Below are positions 32,401-44,232 of a DNA stretch of 59,438 nucleotides, one piece after another. The position numbers were made by a program, and so were the translations under genes. Under the pieces are notes generated by a model, which was given only the letters and a program-made list of their open reading frames with translations, was not told the origin of the DNA and made no database searches. The stretch spans positions 19,182 through 78,619 of the forward strand of contig PS015470.1 of assembly GCA_048213135.1 (NCBI GenBank). The letters run 5' to 3'. Each line of letters starts with the position of its first letter. The stretch's first letter is position 1. Source of the DNA: Reclinomonas americana ATCC 50394 (Eukaryota; Jakobida; Jakobea; Jakobida).

Positions 32401-35198
32401 CGCTTGCAGCTTCTTTCCTCACGAGTCGTGCAGTCTCATGCGACGCGCCCAGATTCCGCTGTTGTACCGAACCATTGCATCGTTTGAAGCCACACGTATC
32501 GTGGCGGGAGTATCCGAGTGGCAGTTGCGCCCACTTCCGTCTCTCTCTCTCACTCTGCGGCGGCAGAATGCTCACTGCTTGTGTGTGTGGGGGGGAGCGC
32601 AGGTTGGGTCACTTGAAGCGCATATCACAAGCATTCTCCACCGATCTCAAGCCCAAGGATGCGAGTGGTGTTGGTGTTGAGGTCCCTGCTGCACCTGTTG
32701 ATGGTGTGTCTTGGAGAGTCGTCCCTCACTGCGATGCATGCATGCTCATTCACTCGGCGTCGCTCGACAGAGGCAGCCAAAGCGCTTGAGACACTGCAGG
32801 AGGGAGCCATGGCTCTCTACACATTCTTGCTGATTGCGTTTGTGGAAAACATTGTTGTGCGACTGCCGAAACCAATGGTGCTCGGCGATGTGTTGTTGGG
32901 TGGCGCTACGGCGTGCCCGGTGCAACTGATTGTTGAGCGGTGAGTGGTGGCATTCGTCAGCTGCGAGGCAGGCGACTAATGCAGCATTTGCCTGATGTGG
33001 GCAGGAGGACGCCACATACAATCCCCCGCGTTGTGTTCCGCACCACCATCGATGTCGGTGACGGCCAGGTGGCGCAGCAGCGTGACATTGTCTTGTCGGT
33101 GAGAGAACTGTGTGCAATGCTGTCCCTCGATTGCGTGAGTGTGCATCTGTTGACTTGAATCAGATTTTGGAGCCGTCGTCGGGAAGCCTGCAGCAGCCGA
33201 CGCCACCCGACGACACGGTCGACACGGTGACGCTCATGCAGCATTTCTCGAGTGACTTGCGCTCTGCGCTGTTTCGCACCCGCGTCATCCTGCATCGTTT
33301 GATGCACACACTGAATGGCGAACACTCGCGGGTGAGATCGGTGGAGAGTCGCTCGCAATGTTCCCCTCTCACAATAGCACGGCAGCGGCGAGAACAATCG
33401 TCAGAACACCTAATCAACCCTGAAGCCGCCTGCATGGCTGCCGCAATCGATGACGACCTGCGGCAGTTGCAACGTTGCGTTTGATGACAGTGCGATCACA
33501 CAATGGCTTCTGCTCATCACACCTTGCCCACACTCGCGCAGAGGACCCGCAGCAACTGGCTCGCCGGATGATGGCCACACCGCTGTACTGGCGACAAGTC
33601 GTGATCATGGATGGAGTCTTCGAGAAAGAGGGTGAGCGTTGCTGCTTGTGGCCTGCCTGCGGTATCCGCTCTTTTTCACTTTACCACNNNNNNNNNNNNN
33701 NNNNNNNNNNNNNNNNNNNNNNNNNNNNNNNNNNNNNNNNNNNNNNNNNNNNNNNNNNNNNNNNNNNNNNNNNNNNNNNNNNNNNNNNNNNNNNNNNNNN
33801 NNNNNNNNNNNNNNNNNNNNNNNNNNNNNNNNNNNNNNNNNNNNNNNNNNNNNNNNNNNNNNNNNNNNNNNNNNNNNNNNNNNNNNNNNNNNNNNNNNNN
33901 NNNNNNNNNNNNNNNNNNNNNNNNNNNNNNNNNNNNNNNNNNNNNNNNNNNNNNNNNNNNNNNNNNNNNNNNNNNNNNNNNNNNNNNNNNNNNNNNNNNN
34001 NNNNNNNNNNNNNNNNNNNNNNNNNNNNNNNNNNNNNNNNNNNNNNNNNNNNNNNNNNNNNNNNNNNNNNNNNNNNNNNNNNNNNNNNNNNNNNTGCACT
34101 GTTGCCGCACCTCGGACTCGCTCGTGATGTGACCACCATGTCGGTATGTGTTCGTTCATGCCGTGTGCTTCGCGATCGATGCAGGCGGCTGAGATTGCAT
34201 GCGACAGGTGCACGAGGTTCGCGACATTCTCGCCGCCCTGCAGCACATGGACGACGGCATCAACTCCATCTACATGAATGCAATTGGCATTGACCTGGCC
34301 GCTTGTGCGTACGTTTTCGTAGTTTGTCGTCATCTCACCTGCTCATCCCATGATGGCTGCACGCGCCGACAGCATGTGCCTGGCTGCGCGATCCCTCTCT
34401 CGATCGTCTCCTCTGTACGGTGCTGGCCGGCGTCCCCGTGCGTGCCCGCCGTGTGGGCGATCGACGAGCTCACCGTGGCGGTGGCGGCGGTCACAGCCAC
34501 CATCAGTCCATGCCAGCAAAGCGGGTGAGTGTCGGTTGTCATACTCGCTTTGCCGTACTCTGCGCTTCTCAACACAATGGCCCGACAGTTTGCCGACGTC
34601 ACCACGACGGCGGCGGCCACTCCCACCGATACCGATTTTGCGCTGTCGTCCATGTCTGCCAGCGATGTGCTGGCTCATCACGACAGCTCTCCAGAGATGC
34701 GAGTGCGCACTGGGCCCGGACGGTACGCCTCGTTCTCGTCGCGCCTCGCCGCAACAGTTGCGTGATTCGAAACGCGGATGCTGCTCGCCTCTCTGGTCAC
34801 TTGCTGAGCTTGTTGTCTTGCGGGAACAGCCGGTCGACGAGGTCGCACCCGAGGAGGAATCAGATGCCACGCAGCGGAGCACCACTGTGCGCTCGCTCTT
34901 CTCCGACACGACCGCCACCCCGCTTACCGCAGTGTCACGGTACACGGCCGAAGATGTGGAGTTGGCAGCCTTTCATGCGGCACAAGAGCGTTTCGTCTCC
35001 GACATGCATTGCAGCCCGGCGACAACCACGACAGTGTCCACTAATTTCCCTCGAACAGAGAGACGCAATCTCGGCTCCGTGGCCACTCAGCTGATGGAAC
35101 AACTGAAACAGCGTGACAAGACCATCTTGGATCTGAGCGACGAAAACAGACGGCTGCGCGAGGAAGTGGCACATTTGCGCGCCCGCCTCCACTCATAG
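29407..35198 (+). CDS. Bridge-like lipid transfer protein, UHRF1BP1/BLTP3-like
   Basis: The N-terminus is a chorein-type module: VLAFLRKYLVIFIRGFHR, RQFKFSLLKGQSTLRN, ELNCVVLTDLLRRAGI, then TKLKKKPVEIHLERVVVEIE. It continues EYTLSDRLADGATITVQHLT and PLPLRIDVRGVRVTTVNSLW, the pattern of UHRF1BP1/SHIP164 proteins and not of full-length VPS13. LAVKKRLNPLMELSTHTEIH and IVADSQSLVEWVSALQHA follow. Mid-protein beta-groove exons include PLLELNFRPLQVMNVLIDKL and FDVLPIHDPIFGLDVAEMRD. The end is a coiled coil, MEQLKQRDKTILDLSDENRR, with a TAG at 35196–35198. Such proteins form a hydrophobic channel that moves phospholipids at organelle contacts. A 407-N gap (33688–34094) interrupts the last third. The start is uncertain: 29407 or 29356. 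Confidence 0.85.
33688..34094. other. Assembly gap
   Basis: 407 N within the bridge-like lipid transfer gene, between exons reading EDPQQLARRMMATPLYW on the left and VHEVRDILAALQHMDDG on the right. Confidence 0.95.
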
Positions 35199-35223
35199 CA
35201 CACCCCCGGAACTATAGTCACAG

Positions 35224-35467
35224 NNNNNNNNNNNNNNNNNNNNNNNNNNNNNNNNNNNNNNNNNNNNNNNNNNNNNNNNNNNNNNNNNNNNNNNNNNNNN
35301 NNNNNNNNNNNNNNNNNNNNNNNNNNNNNNNNNNNNNNNNNNNNNNNNNNNNNNNNNNNNNNNNNNNNNNNNNNNNNNNNNNNNNNNNNNNNNNNNNNNN
35401 NNNNNNNNNNNNNNNNNNNNNNNNNNNNNNNNNNNNNNNNNNNNNNNNNNNNNNNNNNNNNNNNNNN
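35224..35467. other. Assembly gap at left end of an apparently inverted contig
   Basis: 244 N. The right side starts inside a CT microsatellite within an intron of the AK7 C-terminal half. On the left are 25 bases after the lipid transfer stop. The true 3' end of AK7 should lie here or in the gap at 37341. Confidence 0.9.
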
Positions 35468-37340
35468 TCTCTCTCTCTCTCTTTCTCCTTCCTTCCCTCC
35501 CTCCTGTAACGCTGACTGGTTCTTCCTTCCGTTTGCAGGCGTGGCACCAGCAGCCACCGCATGTGCCCGTGTTCGGCAAGGGCAACAATGTGGTGCCGCT
35601 GATTCACATCAACGACTTGTGCCAGATTCTGTACAATGTGGCGGTGAATAAGCCCGAGCGCAGCTACATTCTGGCGGTGGACGACGGCAACTGCACACTG
35701 CGTCAGATTGCCAAGGTAAAGAGAGTCTCTCACACTCCTCTCCTCCCTCGTGCGTGCGTCCGTGCATGCTCATTGCGTTGCGGCAGACCATCTCGACGCA
35801 CCTGACCACCGGCGACGTGGTGCACCTCAACGAAGACGAGTTTGCGCTGTTCCCGAACTTTGAGTTCTTCCTGGTGAACCTGCGTTTCGAGACGGGAGTG
35901 GCCAAGGAGTTCGAGTTTGAGTGGACATCGCAAGAGGGATTTGCGGAGAATGCGGAGAAGATCATGAGCGAGTACCGCAAGGCGCGTACCATTCAGCCAG
36001 TGCGCATTGTGGTGGCGGGTCCACCGGCCGCCGGCAAGAGTCTAGTCAGCGAGCGCATTGCGAAGAACTACAAGCTGCCGCACCTGAAGACCAGCGAGGT
36101 CATTGCCGAGTATGTCGGCCAGAAGCAGTGGCTGGAGGAGCAGGAGGCGAAGATCGCCGCCGAGCAAAAGGCCAAGGAGGAGCGCGAGGCCAAGATTGCC
36201 GAGCTCGGTTTGTTCGCGCACCGGTAGCTGTGCTTAACGGAGGCTAGAGAACAGTTTGCTCATTGACTGGACCATGCAGAGGAAAAGGAGGAACCGGTTC
36301 CCGACGACCTGCGCAACCCGCCCGGCCTTATCACCGAGGACGAGGAGGCGGCGCGACAGGAGAAGATGGATGCCATTCGCGAGGCTCTCGAGGCACTCAA
36401 CGAGCTGAAGGAGGAGGGCAGCGGCCGGTTCGTTTTCAATTTGCACGGAGCCGCACTGCAAATCGTTGTTTTTGTTGTTGTTGCTGACCATTCTCCCCCT
36501 CGCCCAGGTTCACGGACGAGGGTCTGACAAAGATCTTCCGGTGGAAGTTGGGTCAGAAGACATGCCTGAATCAGGGCTTTGTGCTCGACGGATACCCGCG
36601 GACACTGCGACAGGCACGACTGCTGTTCGCTCTTGGTGAGCTCTTTTCTCTTTTCTTCTTTTTCTCCTGTACCCGGTTGCTAACCGGATCCGTGCGACAG
36701 AGGGCGAGGATGGAGACGAGGCCACTGGCCCGCCCGCCGATCCAGAGCGTTTGCCCGAGTTTGTGCTGACCGTCACGGTTTGTGTGTGGTCGCGTGGTGT
36801 TGTGGTCGTTTCCTGGCAAACTCACTCTTGGTTTGGTTACACAGGCGCCATTGGATGTGCTCAAGGGCCGTCTGTTGAGGTTGCCGGAGGCAAACGTTGT
36901 CGGCACGCACAACACCGAGGCCGGCTTCAACCGCCGCTACGAGCACTACCAGCAGAACGCCACCCCCGACAAGACGATGATTACGTACTTTGAGGAGAAC
37001 GAGTGCGTGACGCGTGCAGTCGAGTCCAAGGAGGGCAATGTGGAGGAGATGCTGGCAGCGGTCGTCGACAAGGTGGGCGCCCCGCGTAACTACGGTCTCA
37101 CCCCCGACGAGGTCGCGCGTGTGGAGCAGGAGGAACGACTGCGGCAGGTGTGTTGAGGGTTCCGTCTTCTTGTCGTCCGTCCATGCACAAGCTGACGTGC
37201 TGTGTGTTGCAGCGTGCCGAGGAGCAGAAGCGCGAGGCAGAACGAGCCGCGCTGGGCGACAAGGAGCGCGAAGAGTACCAACGGCGAGAGATGCGTGAGG
37301 CCGAAGATGTTGCGCTTTTTTGGTGGGCGAGCTTTTTGTG
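35468..37340 (+). CDS. AK7: Adenylate kinase 7, C-terminal half (misoriented)
   Basis: The exon after the gap continues an NAD-epimerase-like fold: HVPVFGKGNNVVPLIHINDL and ERSYILAVDDGNCTLRQIAK. The adenylate kinase domain follows, with Walker A IRIVVAGPPAAGKSLVSER, the lid-side text CLNQGFVLDGYPRTLRQARL, and FVLTVT/APLDVLKGRLLRLPEANVVG. Next come NYGLTPDEVARVEQEERLRQ and a charged helix EEYQRREMREAED before the gap at 37341. AK7 interconverts AMP, ATP and ADP in the ciliary axoneme. The first half of the same protein is at 37684–38560 on the opposite strand and ends exactly where this begins, so this piece is most likely inverted in the scaffold. The expected C-terminal Dpy-30-type segment is not seen and may lie in a gap. 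Confidence 0.9.
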
Positions 37341-37683
37341 NNNNNNNNNNNNNNNNNNNNNNNNNNNNNNNNNNNNNNNNNNNNNNNNNNNNNNNNNNNN
37401 NNNNNNNNNNNNNNNNNNNNNNNNNNNNNNNNNNNNNNNNNNNNNNNNNNNNNNNNNNNNNNNNNNNNNNNNNNNNNNNNNNNNNNNNNNNNNNNNNNNN
37501 NNNNNNNNNNNNNNNNNNNNNNNNNNNNNNNNNNNNNNNNNNNNNNNNNNNNNNNNNNNNNNNNNNNNNNNNNNNNNNNNNNNNNNNNNNNNNNNNNNNN
37601 NNNNNNNNNNNNNNNNNNNNNNNNNNNNNNNNNNNNNNNNNNNNNNNNNNNNNNNNNNNNNNNNNNNNNNNNNNNNNNNNNNN
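37341..37683. other. Assembly gap at right end of an apparently inverted contig
   Basis: 343 N between AK7 halves that face each other in the wrong orientation: C-terminal coding on the plus strand to the left, N-terminal coding on the minus strand to the right. Confidence 0.9.
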
Positions 37684-38560
37684 GCGAATCATGCGACCAC
37701 GCACCGACTTGAACAGAGGATGCAGCCAGTCCTCGCCGAGGCCATACGGAATACCCGTGTGAACGACATGCGAGCGCACATTGTCGCGACGCGGGCGCTT
37801 GTGCACCAGCTTCTCAATCTGCGAGCATGGAGAGAGAAAGAGAGAGCTCAGTGGGACAGGCCGCGTAAACAAACACAGCACCCGAGACACACACGCAACA
37901 TCGACAATGTGCTGGTAGGCGGGATTGGTGCGGCGCTTCACTGCCAGATCCTCCGTGAACGTCTCGTCAGGGTTATCAGGATCACGAGGCACACGATCCC
38001 ACGACATGACACTGCTGCGCACAATCAGCGTCTTGTGATCCATGAACTCGGCGTTGCGCAAGACTGTGTCCCGCATGAGAAAAACTGATTTGAGATCGCC
38101 ACAAACACACACTTTATCCAACGCAACAGTTGACGCATTTCAGCGTCTCCTCTGGCCTCTCCAGCACATCATAGATGATAATGTTGGCCTCCAGCCACGC
38201 CGCCCACAGCGCCTCGTCACTGCTTCCATCCTACACACACACACACAGAACAAACCAGATGAACATGGTGCTCAACTCACTCTCTCCTCAGTCACAAGTC
38301 AACGCAACAATGAAACGCGTCACATGCGACAGCACACTGGGACTCCCCGAGCCCGCAGGCGCAGCATCAGAGGACGACGAACCAGCCGCAGCCGCAACAG
38401 CCGCAGCAGCCGCCTCCATCACAGCCGCAGTGGGCGGTGCCGTGGCCAGCGACTCGACATTGACCGTGCCAAACACCTCAATGCCCTGGTCCGCCAGCAG
38501 CTTGCTCAAGTGCCGACCCAGAAACGTGTCACACGGCGACAAAAACGCTTTCTTCACCAT
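37684..38560 (-). CDS. AK7: Adenylate kinase 7, N-terminal half
   Basis: It starts at 38560 (MVKKAFLSPCDTFLGRHLSK, then LLADQGIEVFGTVN), a dinucleotide-fold opening. After an Ala/Ser-rich insert, a second exon gives ALWAAWLEANIIIYDVLERP. A third gives DHKTLIVRSSVMSWDRVP and PDETFTEDLAVKRRTNPAYQ. The last visible one gives SHVVHTGIPYGLGEDWLHPL and FKSVRGRMIR before the gap. This follows the N-terminal epimerase-like region of animal AK7 in order. In AK7 the next words would be the segment found at 35540 on the plus strand. The insert of about 35 Ala/Ser/Gly residues is not part of the usual family. It diverges from RRP6 over a purine-rich repeat. Confidence 0.88.
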
Positions 38561-38930
38561 CACTGGGAAAAGAGAAGAGAGAAGAGAGAAGGGTAAGAAA
38601 GCAATCATAACACAGGTGCAAGAAGGAATGAGAGGAGAACGGAGGGAGAGGAGAAGGGATGAGAGGAGAAGGGAGGGAGAGGAGAAGGTGAGGGAGAGGA
38701 GAAGGGATGAGAGGAGTGAAGGAAGAGATTCAAGCGCTCTTATCGAAGCATGCAGCGGTCGACGAGAGACGTGTGTGTGTGTGTGTGCGACTGTGTGTGT
38801 GCATGTGAGAGCGAGGCTGAACGCGCTCACCGACAACCCTGCGCAGAAACAACGGCTGAGGCCAATACGGCTCGCGTGCGTGTCATCTGTCCGTCCCGCC
38901 AATTTCCACAGAGAGAGAGCTGCGCGCGCA
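38561..38930. promoter_or_regulatory. Divergent promoter region of AK7 and RRP6
   Basis: 370 bases between divergent starts. The left two-thirds is nearly pure purine on the plus strand and contains a minisatellite (separate entry). The right part has a GT run at 38773–38810. No classical core promoter motif is evident. Confidence 0.4.
38621..38735 (+). repeat. Purine-only minisatellite
   Basis: Imperfect tandem copies of a roughly 30-base unit built from GAGAGGAGAAGGGATGA and GAGGAGAAGGGAGGGA. It is almost all A and G on the plus strand for over 100 bases. Mirror-symmetric purine tracts of this kind can form triplex DNA. Confidence 0.8.
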
Positions 38931-41900
38931 ATGAAGCGGAGGCGACGATCGCGTTCTGCGACCAACGACGGCGATGGCGAGGATGACGATGGCGATGCGC
39001 CTCCTCCACCTCCGCCTCCTCCAGCAATGATGCAGGTGGATGATGCCAATGACGCGGATGAGGAGGATGAGGACGATGACAATGACGACTCCAAGGCGGC
39101 AGCGGCGATGACGACGACGACGACAACAACGACGCGGTTGAGAGCGTTGACACAGGAGCTGTTGAGCAGTGGCAAGGCGGTGACAATGGCGGCGCAGAGT
39201 GCGCTGTCGGTGGTGGGGGGCGCGGCAAAGGGTGGTGGTGAGGAGGATCCAGTCGAGGCGTTTGCGTACAGGATGGCGCGCAATAAGCATGGCTTTGCGC
39301 GGGTGGCGGAGGCGAGCGCGGCGCGCATTGTAAAGTGCGTTTGTGGTGTTTGTGTGTGTAGATGTGCATCTGCACGTCCGACACCCCACTCTCTCTTCTC
39401 TTCCTCGCACACGCACACACATAGTATCGAGTGTGCTCTCCTTCTCGCACCTCTTCTCTTTGTGTGCATGTTCGATTGAGTCCTCGCTCTCTCTCTCTCA
39501 CACACACTCACTCTCTCTCCCACACCCCCACCCGCACAGGATACTGAGCAAGCTGCATGGGACCTACGTGGGCGGGCGTGCACCGGCCACGCAGGCCGAG
39601 TGGACCGACAATATGGAGCCCGTGGTTGACTTGCTCGACAATTTGTACGAGATTGTAGTTGCGTGGTCGAACATCACAGCCACCACCAGCTGTCGCAGTC
39701 CACTCACGTTGTGTGGCGTCGTGCAGGACACGGCGTTGGATGAGGCGCAAGGGAAGCGCAAGACCGGCAAGGGTGAGAAAGCGACGTCGGCTGCCTCGTC
39801 GACGACCACCTCGCAGAAGAAGAAGCTGGGCATGGACGACCTCCGTCGCCCGGTTCTGCTGCGGCCGCAGCTGCGATGGGGCGACGTTGACAACGCCATG
39901 ACGCTGTTCGCACCGAAACTGAAGACCAAGCCGAATGCGTTGTTGTCGCTGGAGGAGACGTACGCACAGGGTGGAGTGACCGACACTCCCGACGGTCCCG
40001 CACCCGCTGCGCTGGCCAGTGTGGAGGAGTATGCGCGATCGCTTGGTGCTGTGTCGTCAGCATCGTCCGCGTCGGCGTCTCCAATGGTGGCGGGCGGGCG
40101 GAGACAGTGCGTCTCGTTGTTGCTTCTTCTATTTTTTGGGTTTTCGCACGCGAGTTGCTGAGTCGTCTTGTTGCTGTGCAGATTCCCGCACCCGTACGGA
40201 CCAGAGCTGAAAGCGCTCGACTTCACCGACGAGAGGCATCTGACTGCCACCCGTGAGCAACTGTTCCGCAAGGTCGAGGAGACCGAGTGCCAGTGGGTGT
40301 CCACGCGAGATGAGCTCGAAACCATGGCCGCAATATTGGATGGGGAGAGCGAGATCGCCATTGACTTGGAGGTTTGTAGTGTCCATGAAGTCTCTCTCGT
40401 GGTCGCATGTCGAATGTGCTCATCGTCTCGGTCTCCACAGCACCACAATTTCCGCTCCTTCACCGGTTTCCTGTGCCTCATGCAAGTCTCCACGCGGACG
40501 CAAGACTTTTTGGTGGACACTCTCGAGCTGCGCGAGGAGTTGCACATTCTCAACTCGTCGTTCACAAACCCCAACATCGTCAAGGTGTGTAGCGCTTCTG
40601 TATTGAAGGCATGGCGGCAGTCATCATTGTGCTCACATGCCAACGTGTGGATCAGGTGCTGCACGGTGCACAGTCCGACGTGATCTGGCTGCAGCGCGAT
40701 CTGGGCCTGTACCTTGTCAACATGTTTGACACGGGCCAGGCAGCTCGTATTCTCGGTGAGTCCCTCGCACGAGGAGTGCGTGCGCAGAGCTCACTGTTGG
40801 CTGACGCACTTGTGGCATGCAGAGTTTCCGAGTTTCGGCCTCGCCTTCCTGCTGAGTCACTACTGCGGTGTCGTGGCCAACAAGAAGTATCAGAAGGCCG
40901 ACTGGAGAATACGGTGCGATTTTTTTGTGTGTGAGACTGTGCATTGACCCACATCACATCACTCTTATTCTTTGCGTTGAAACAATGACAGACCGCTGCC
41001 GCAAGAAATGATTCGCTACGCCCGCGAGGACACGCACTATCTGCTGTATGTGTACGACCGGTTGCGTGCGTCGCTGGCGCAACAGGGCCAGCAGCGCGGT
41101 ATGGGCGCAGAGCTGTTGCGCCAAGTGTGGATCAAGTCGCGAGACATTTGCCTGCAAACATTCCAGCCCGACATCTTCACCGAGGACTCGTACATGAACC
41201 TGCTCGAGAAGCTCGGTGGCCGTCGACTGCGGCAGGAGCAGATCAACGTCTTCCGAGCACTGTTCAAGTGGCGCGACTTTGTCGCTCGCTTGGAGGACGA
41301 GTCAACGAGCTACGTGCTGCCGAATCTGTTGCTCATGCGGATAGCCGAGGAGGTACCGCATGACGTGGACCGATTGTGCGCCGTGGCCAAGCCCATTCCT
41401 CCGCTGCTGCAACGCTACAAACATGTAGTGATGCAAATCATACAACAGGCACTGCAAGAGAACGTTGCGTGGCGACGTGCTCGTGTGTGCGTGTGTCGTC
41501 CGTGATGTCGTGCTGACCGAGGATGTACGCAGTTTGACTTTGCGGATCAGTTCGAGGCCATTCGCTCGATGAGCCATGGTACAGTTCGATTTGCATTCAA
41601 TTTCTTTCTCGTTGTGTCTGACTGTTTGTTTCTGTAGGCGACAAGGCCAGTGGTTCGGGTGCAGGATCGTCTGCTGGTGCCACGGCGACGACGACAACCA
41701 CCACCACCACAACAACAATAGCGACAGCAGCCGCCAGTGCACCATTGTCGGCATCGGCTGGATCTGCAGCAGCAGTGACGGGTGGAGCTCGTAATGGATC
41801 ACGAGCGCGCACTGCCGCGGCATCCATGGCGGTGGACGAGCCATCGTCTCGCTCTGGTTCGTGCTTCTGTAATGTGTTTCCCACTTCTGTACCGCTACCA

Positions 41901-42835
41901 GTGTTACTCACGCACCCGCAAACAGAGTATGAGAGATATGCCAGTCAGGTGCACGAGGACGACGAAGGTGGGCGACTTCTCTTGCCTTGTGCATTTCATC
42001 GGCGCCGCTGACCTCCATCTCTGCACAGACGAAGAAATGGAGACCGACAAGTATCCATTTGAGCCGATCGAGTCGGCGTCGCGTGGCAAGGCGAGTTGTT
42101 GTTGGTCTCGTTGACCGTCGTTGATTGCATAAGCTGATCTATCGTTGTCGATGCGTCAGGCGCCGGGAATCATTGTGCGCACCACCGCCAGCAGTTCATA
42201 CTTTTCGTCACCGAATGCAGTCTACATGTTCCAGGTGCGTCTCTCTGCATTATTTCCCCCCTTCCTCTTATCTCGAGTGCACCACCTCACTGTGTTTCAT
42301 TGCAGCAGCGACAGGGCATGGGATTGCTGCCGTCGGCGAACAAGCCGAGCGCCAAGGCGATTGCTTCATCGATTGCCGATGCTTTCTCGCTGCCGTCCTT
42401 CTCGCTGTTGGATGTGCGTGTGTTTTATCTTGCTGCTGATGTCATTCCCACATGCACCGCTCACTGTGCTGCCACCACACTCAGCCACGACCATCGAGTG
42501 GCGGAGCTGGTGGCTCAGCTGCCTCGAATGCAGTCACCGGTGCCGGTTCACGGCCACAGGCGTTTATCGGCAAAGCTTCTGCGGCAGCACCAATGGAGAT
42601 GAGTGACGATGAGGAGGACGACGCTTCCGACGAGGCGCAGTCGCGCAACATTGAGGTGCCGACGCCCTCCGAGGACAGCGTTCCGCAGTCGCTGTCGGAG
42701 ATCTTTAAACTCAGGTTCGCCCCACACACATCATCATCATCTTCCTTTGCCAGGCAGGTGTGTTGTTCGTTGCGCACTCATCCGTGCACGCACATCTGCA
42801 GCAAGAAGAACCGTCGGCGGAACCGCGAGCGCAAA
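38931..42835 (+). CDS. EXOSC10: Exosome 3'-5' exoribonuclease RRP6/EXOSC10 (3' partial at gap)
   Basis: It starts MKRRRRSRSATNDGDGEDDD, followed by a Pro run and an acidic stretch. A PMC2NT-like N-terminal part reads LTQELLSSGKAVTMAAQSAL. The DEDDy nuclease has SEIAIDLE (first D and E), FLCLMQVSTRTQDFLVDTLE, VLHGAQSDVIWLQRDLGLYL, and YAREDTHYLLYVYDRL (last D and Y). An HRDC domain follows: ALFKWRDFVARLEDESTSYV then LPNLLLMRIAEEVP. A Thr/Ala-rich linker, FLPS-like tail exons and a basic end (SKKNRRRNRERK) run into the gap at 42836. It trims rRNA, snoRNA and aberrant transcripts as part of the nuclear exosome. Roughly 15 introns. The stop is not visible. Confidence 0.93.
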
Positions 42836-42949
42836 NNNNNNNNNNNNNNNNNNNNNNNNNNNNNNNNNNNNNNNNNNNNNNNNNNNNNNNNNNNNNNNNN
42901 NNNNNNNNNNNNNNNNNNNNNNNNNNNNNNNNNNNNNNNNNNNNNNNNN
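42836..42949. other. Assembly gap between RRP6 and WDR26
   Basis: 114 N ending in a CT microsatellite (TCTCTCTCTCT). It is too short to hold both the end of RRP6 and the missing LisH/CTLH exons of WDR26, so the true gap is probably larger. Confidence 0.85.
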
Positions 42950-42980
42950 TCTCTCTCTCTATCACACTCCACCCCCACTC

Positions 42981-44191
42981 ATGACTGATGAGGGTGGTCG
43001 CAGTGCGTTGATTTGCACGACGCCGGCGTCGCTGCAGAGCGTTGAGCGTGCGCAGGTGCCGTGGCTGGTGAGCGGCAACAGCCGCGAGTCACTGTATCGG
43101 TATCTGTTGAACAAGGCGCCCGGCGAGATCGGGGTGGTGCCACCGAAGCGCCTCGAGCTGCTCCTTCACCAGTCGCTGGCGCACCAGCACTCGCGGGAGG
43201 TGTATCGCACGCACGAACAAGTTGTGTCGTTGCTGGCACCGGGCACCGACTCGGCCGGTGGCGGCGGCGGCTCGAACGAGTCGTCACGCGGTGGCGTACT
43301 GCGTGCCATGAGTGCCGTGCAGCCGGTGGTGCGCCGACCGAAGCACGAATTGCGACAGCTGCTGTCGCTGGCCGTGCACTCGGACGAGGTGTGGTGTGTG
43401 CAGTTTTCGCACAATGGCCAGCTGCTGGTGTCGGCCTCGCGCGACGAGACCATTGCGGTGTTTGATGTGCAAAAGCTGCTGCATGCCGCGGCCACTGGCA
43501 CACCTCCACCGGCGCCACTCGTTCTCCGCGGACACGTCGACGAGATTTCGTTCTTGGCCTGGAGTCCGAATGATTCGCTGCTGCTCTCGTGTGCCGATGT
43601 GATCAAGTTGTGGAATCCGCTGGTATGTGTGTGCTGGGGCGAAGAAAGTGTGTCGCTTGCAGCTGACGTCATTTCCTCTCGCAGAATGGTGAGTGTGTGC
43701 GGACATTCGTCAAGCACACCAAGGGCGTGGAGGCACTAGCGTGGTGCAGTGACGGAGAGCACTTTTTCAGTGCGAGCACGGAAGAGGAGCACCGAAGCAG
43801 CGGTAGCCTCATCAAGTGGGTGAGTATAGGCGCACGGCATTGAGTAGAAAACTTGGGTGGTGAAGTCTCATCGTCGATGCCCTCGCAGAACATCAACGGC
43901 GAGATCTGCGACATTGTGGATCAGGTGCGCATTCGCGATCTCGGCATGGTGCTCGACGGAACGAGGCTGTTGGCGTTGGATGCAAACCGTGGCCTGTTGA
44001 TGTACGACCTCCGATCGTCTGGTGGCGATGAGGAGAGCGACTTGAGCAGTGCATGTACGGCGCTCGCCGAAGACAGTCAGCAGGCCATTTCGCTGTGTGT
44101 TTCGCACGACGGCGGTGCTGCACTGGTCAACATGATTGGGAGCGGAGTTTCGTTACTCCTGCCTTGGATGACAAGGGTGTTGTGTGTGTGA

Positions 44192-44232
<41 letters not shown>

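Noticed and set aside
38288-39583. A 431-residue open frame on the minus strand
   Set aside because: Only its last part (from 38560) is the real AK7 N-terminus; the rest is the reverse of RRP6 exon 1 and of purine repeats, giving long Ser/Leu runs.
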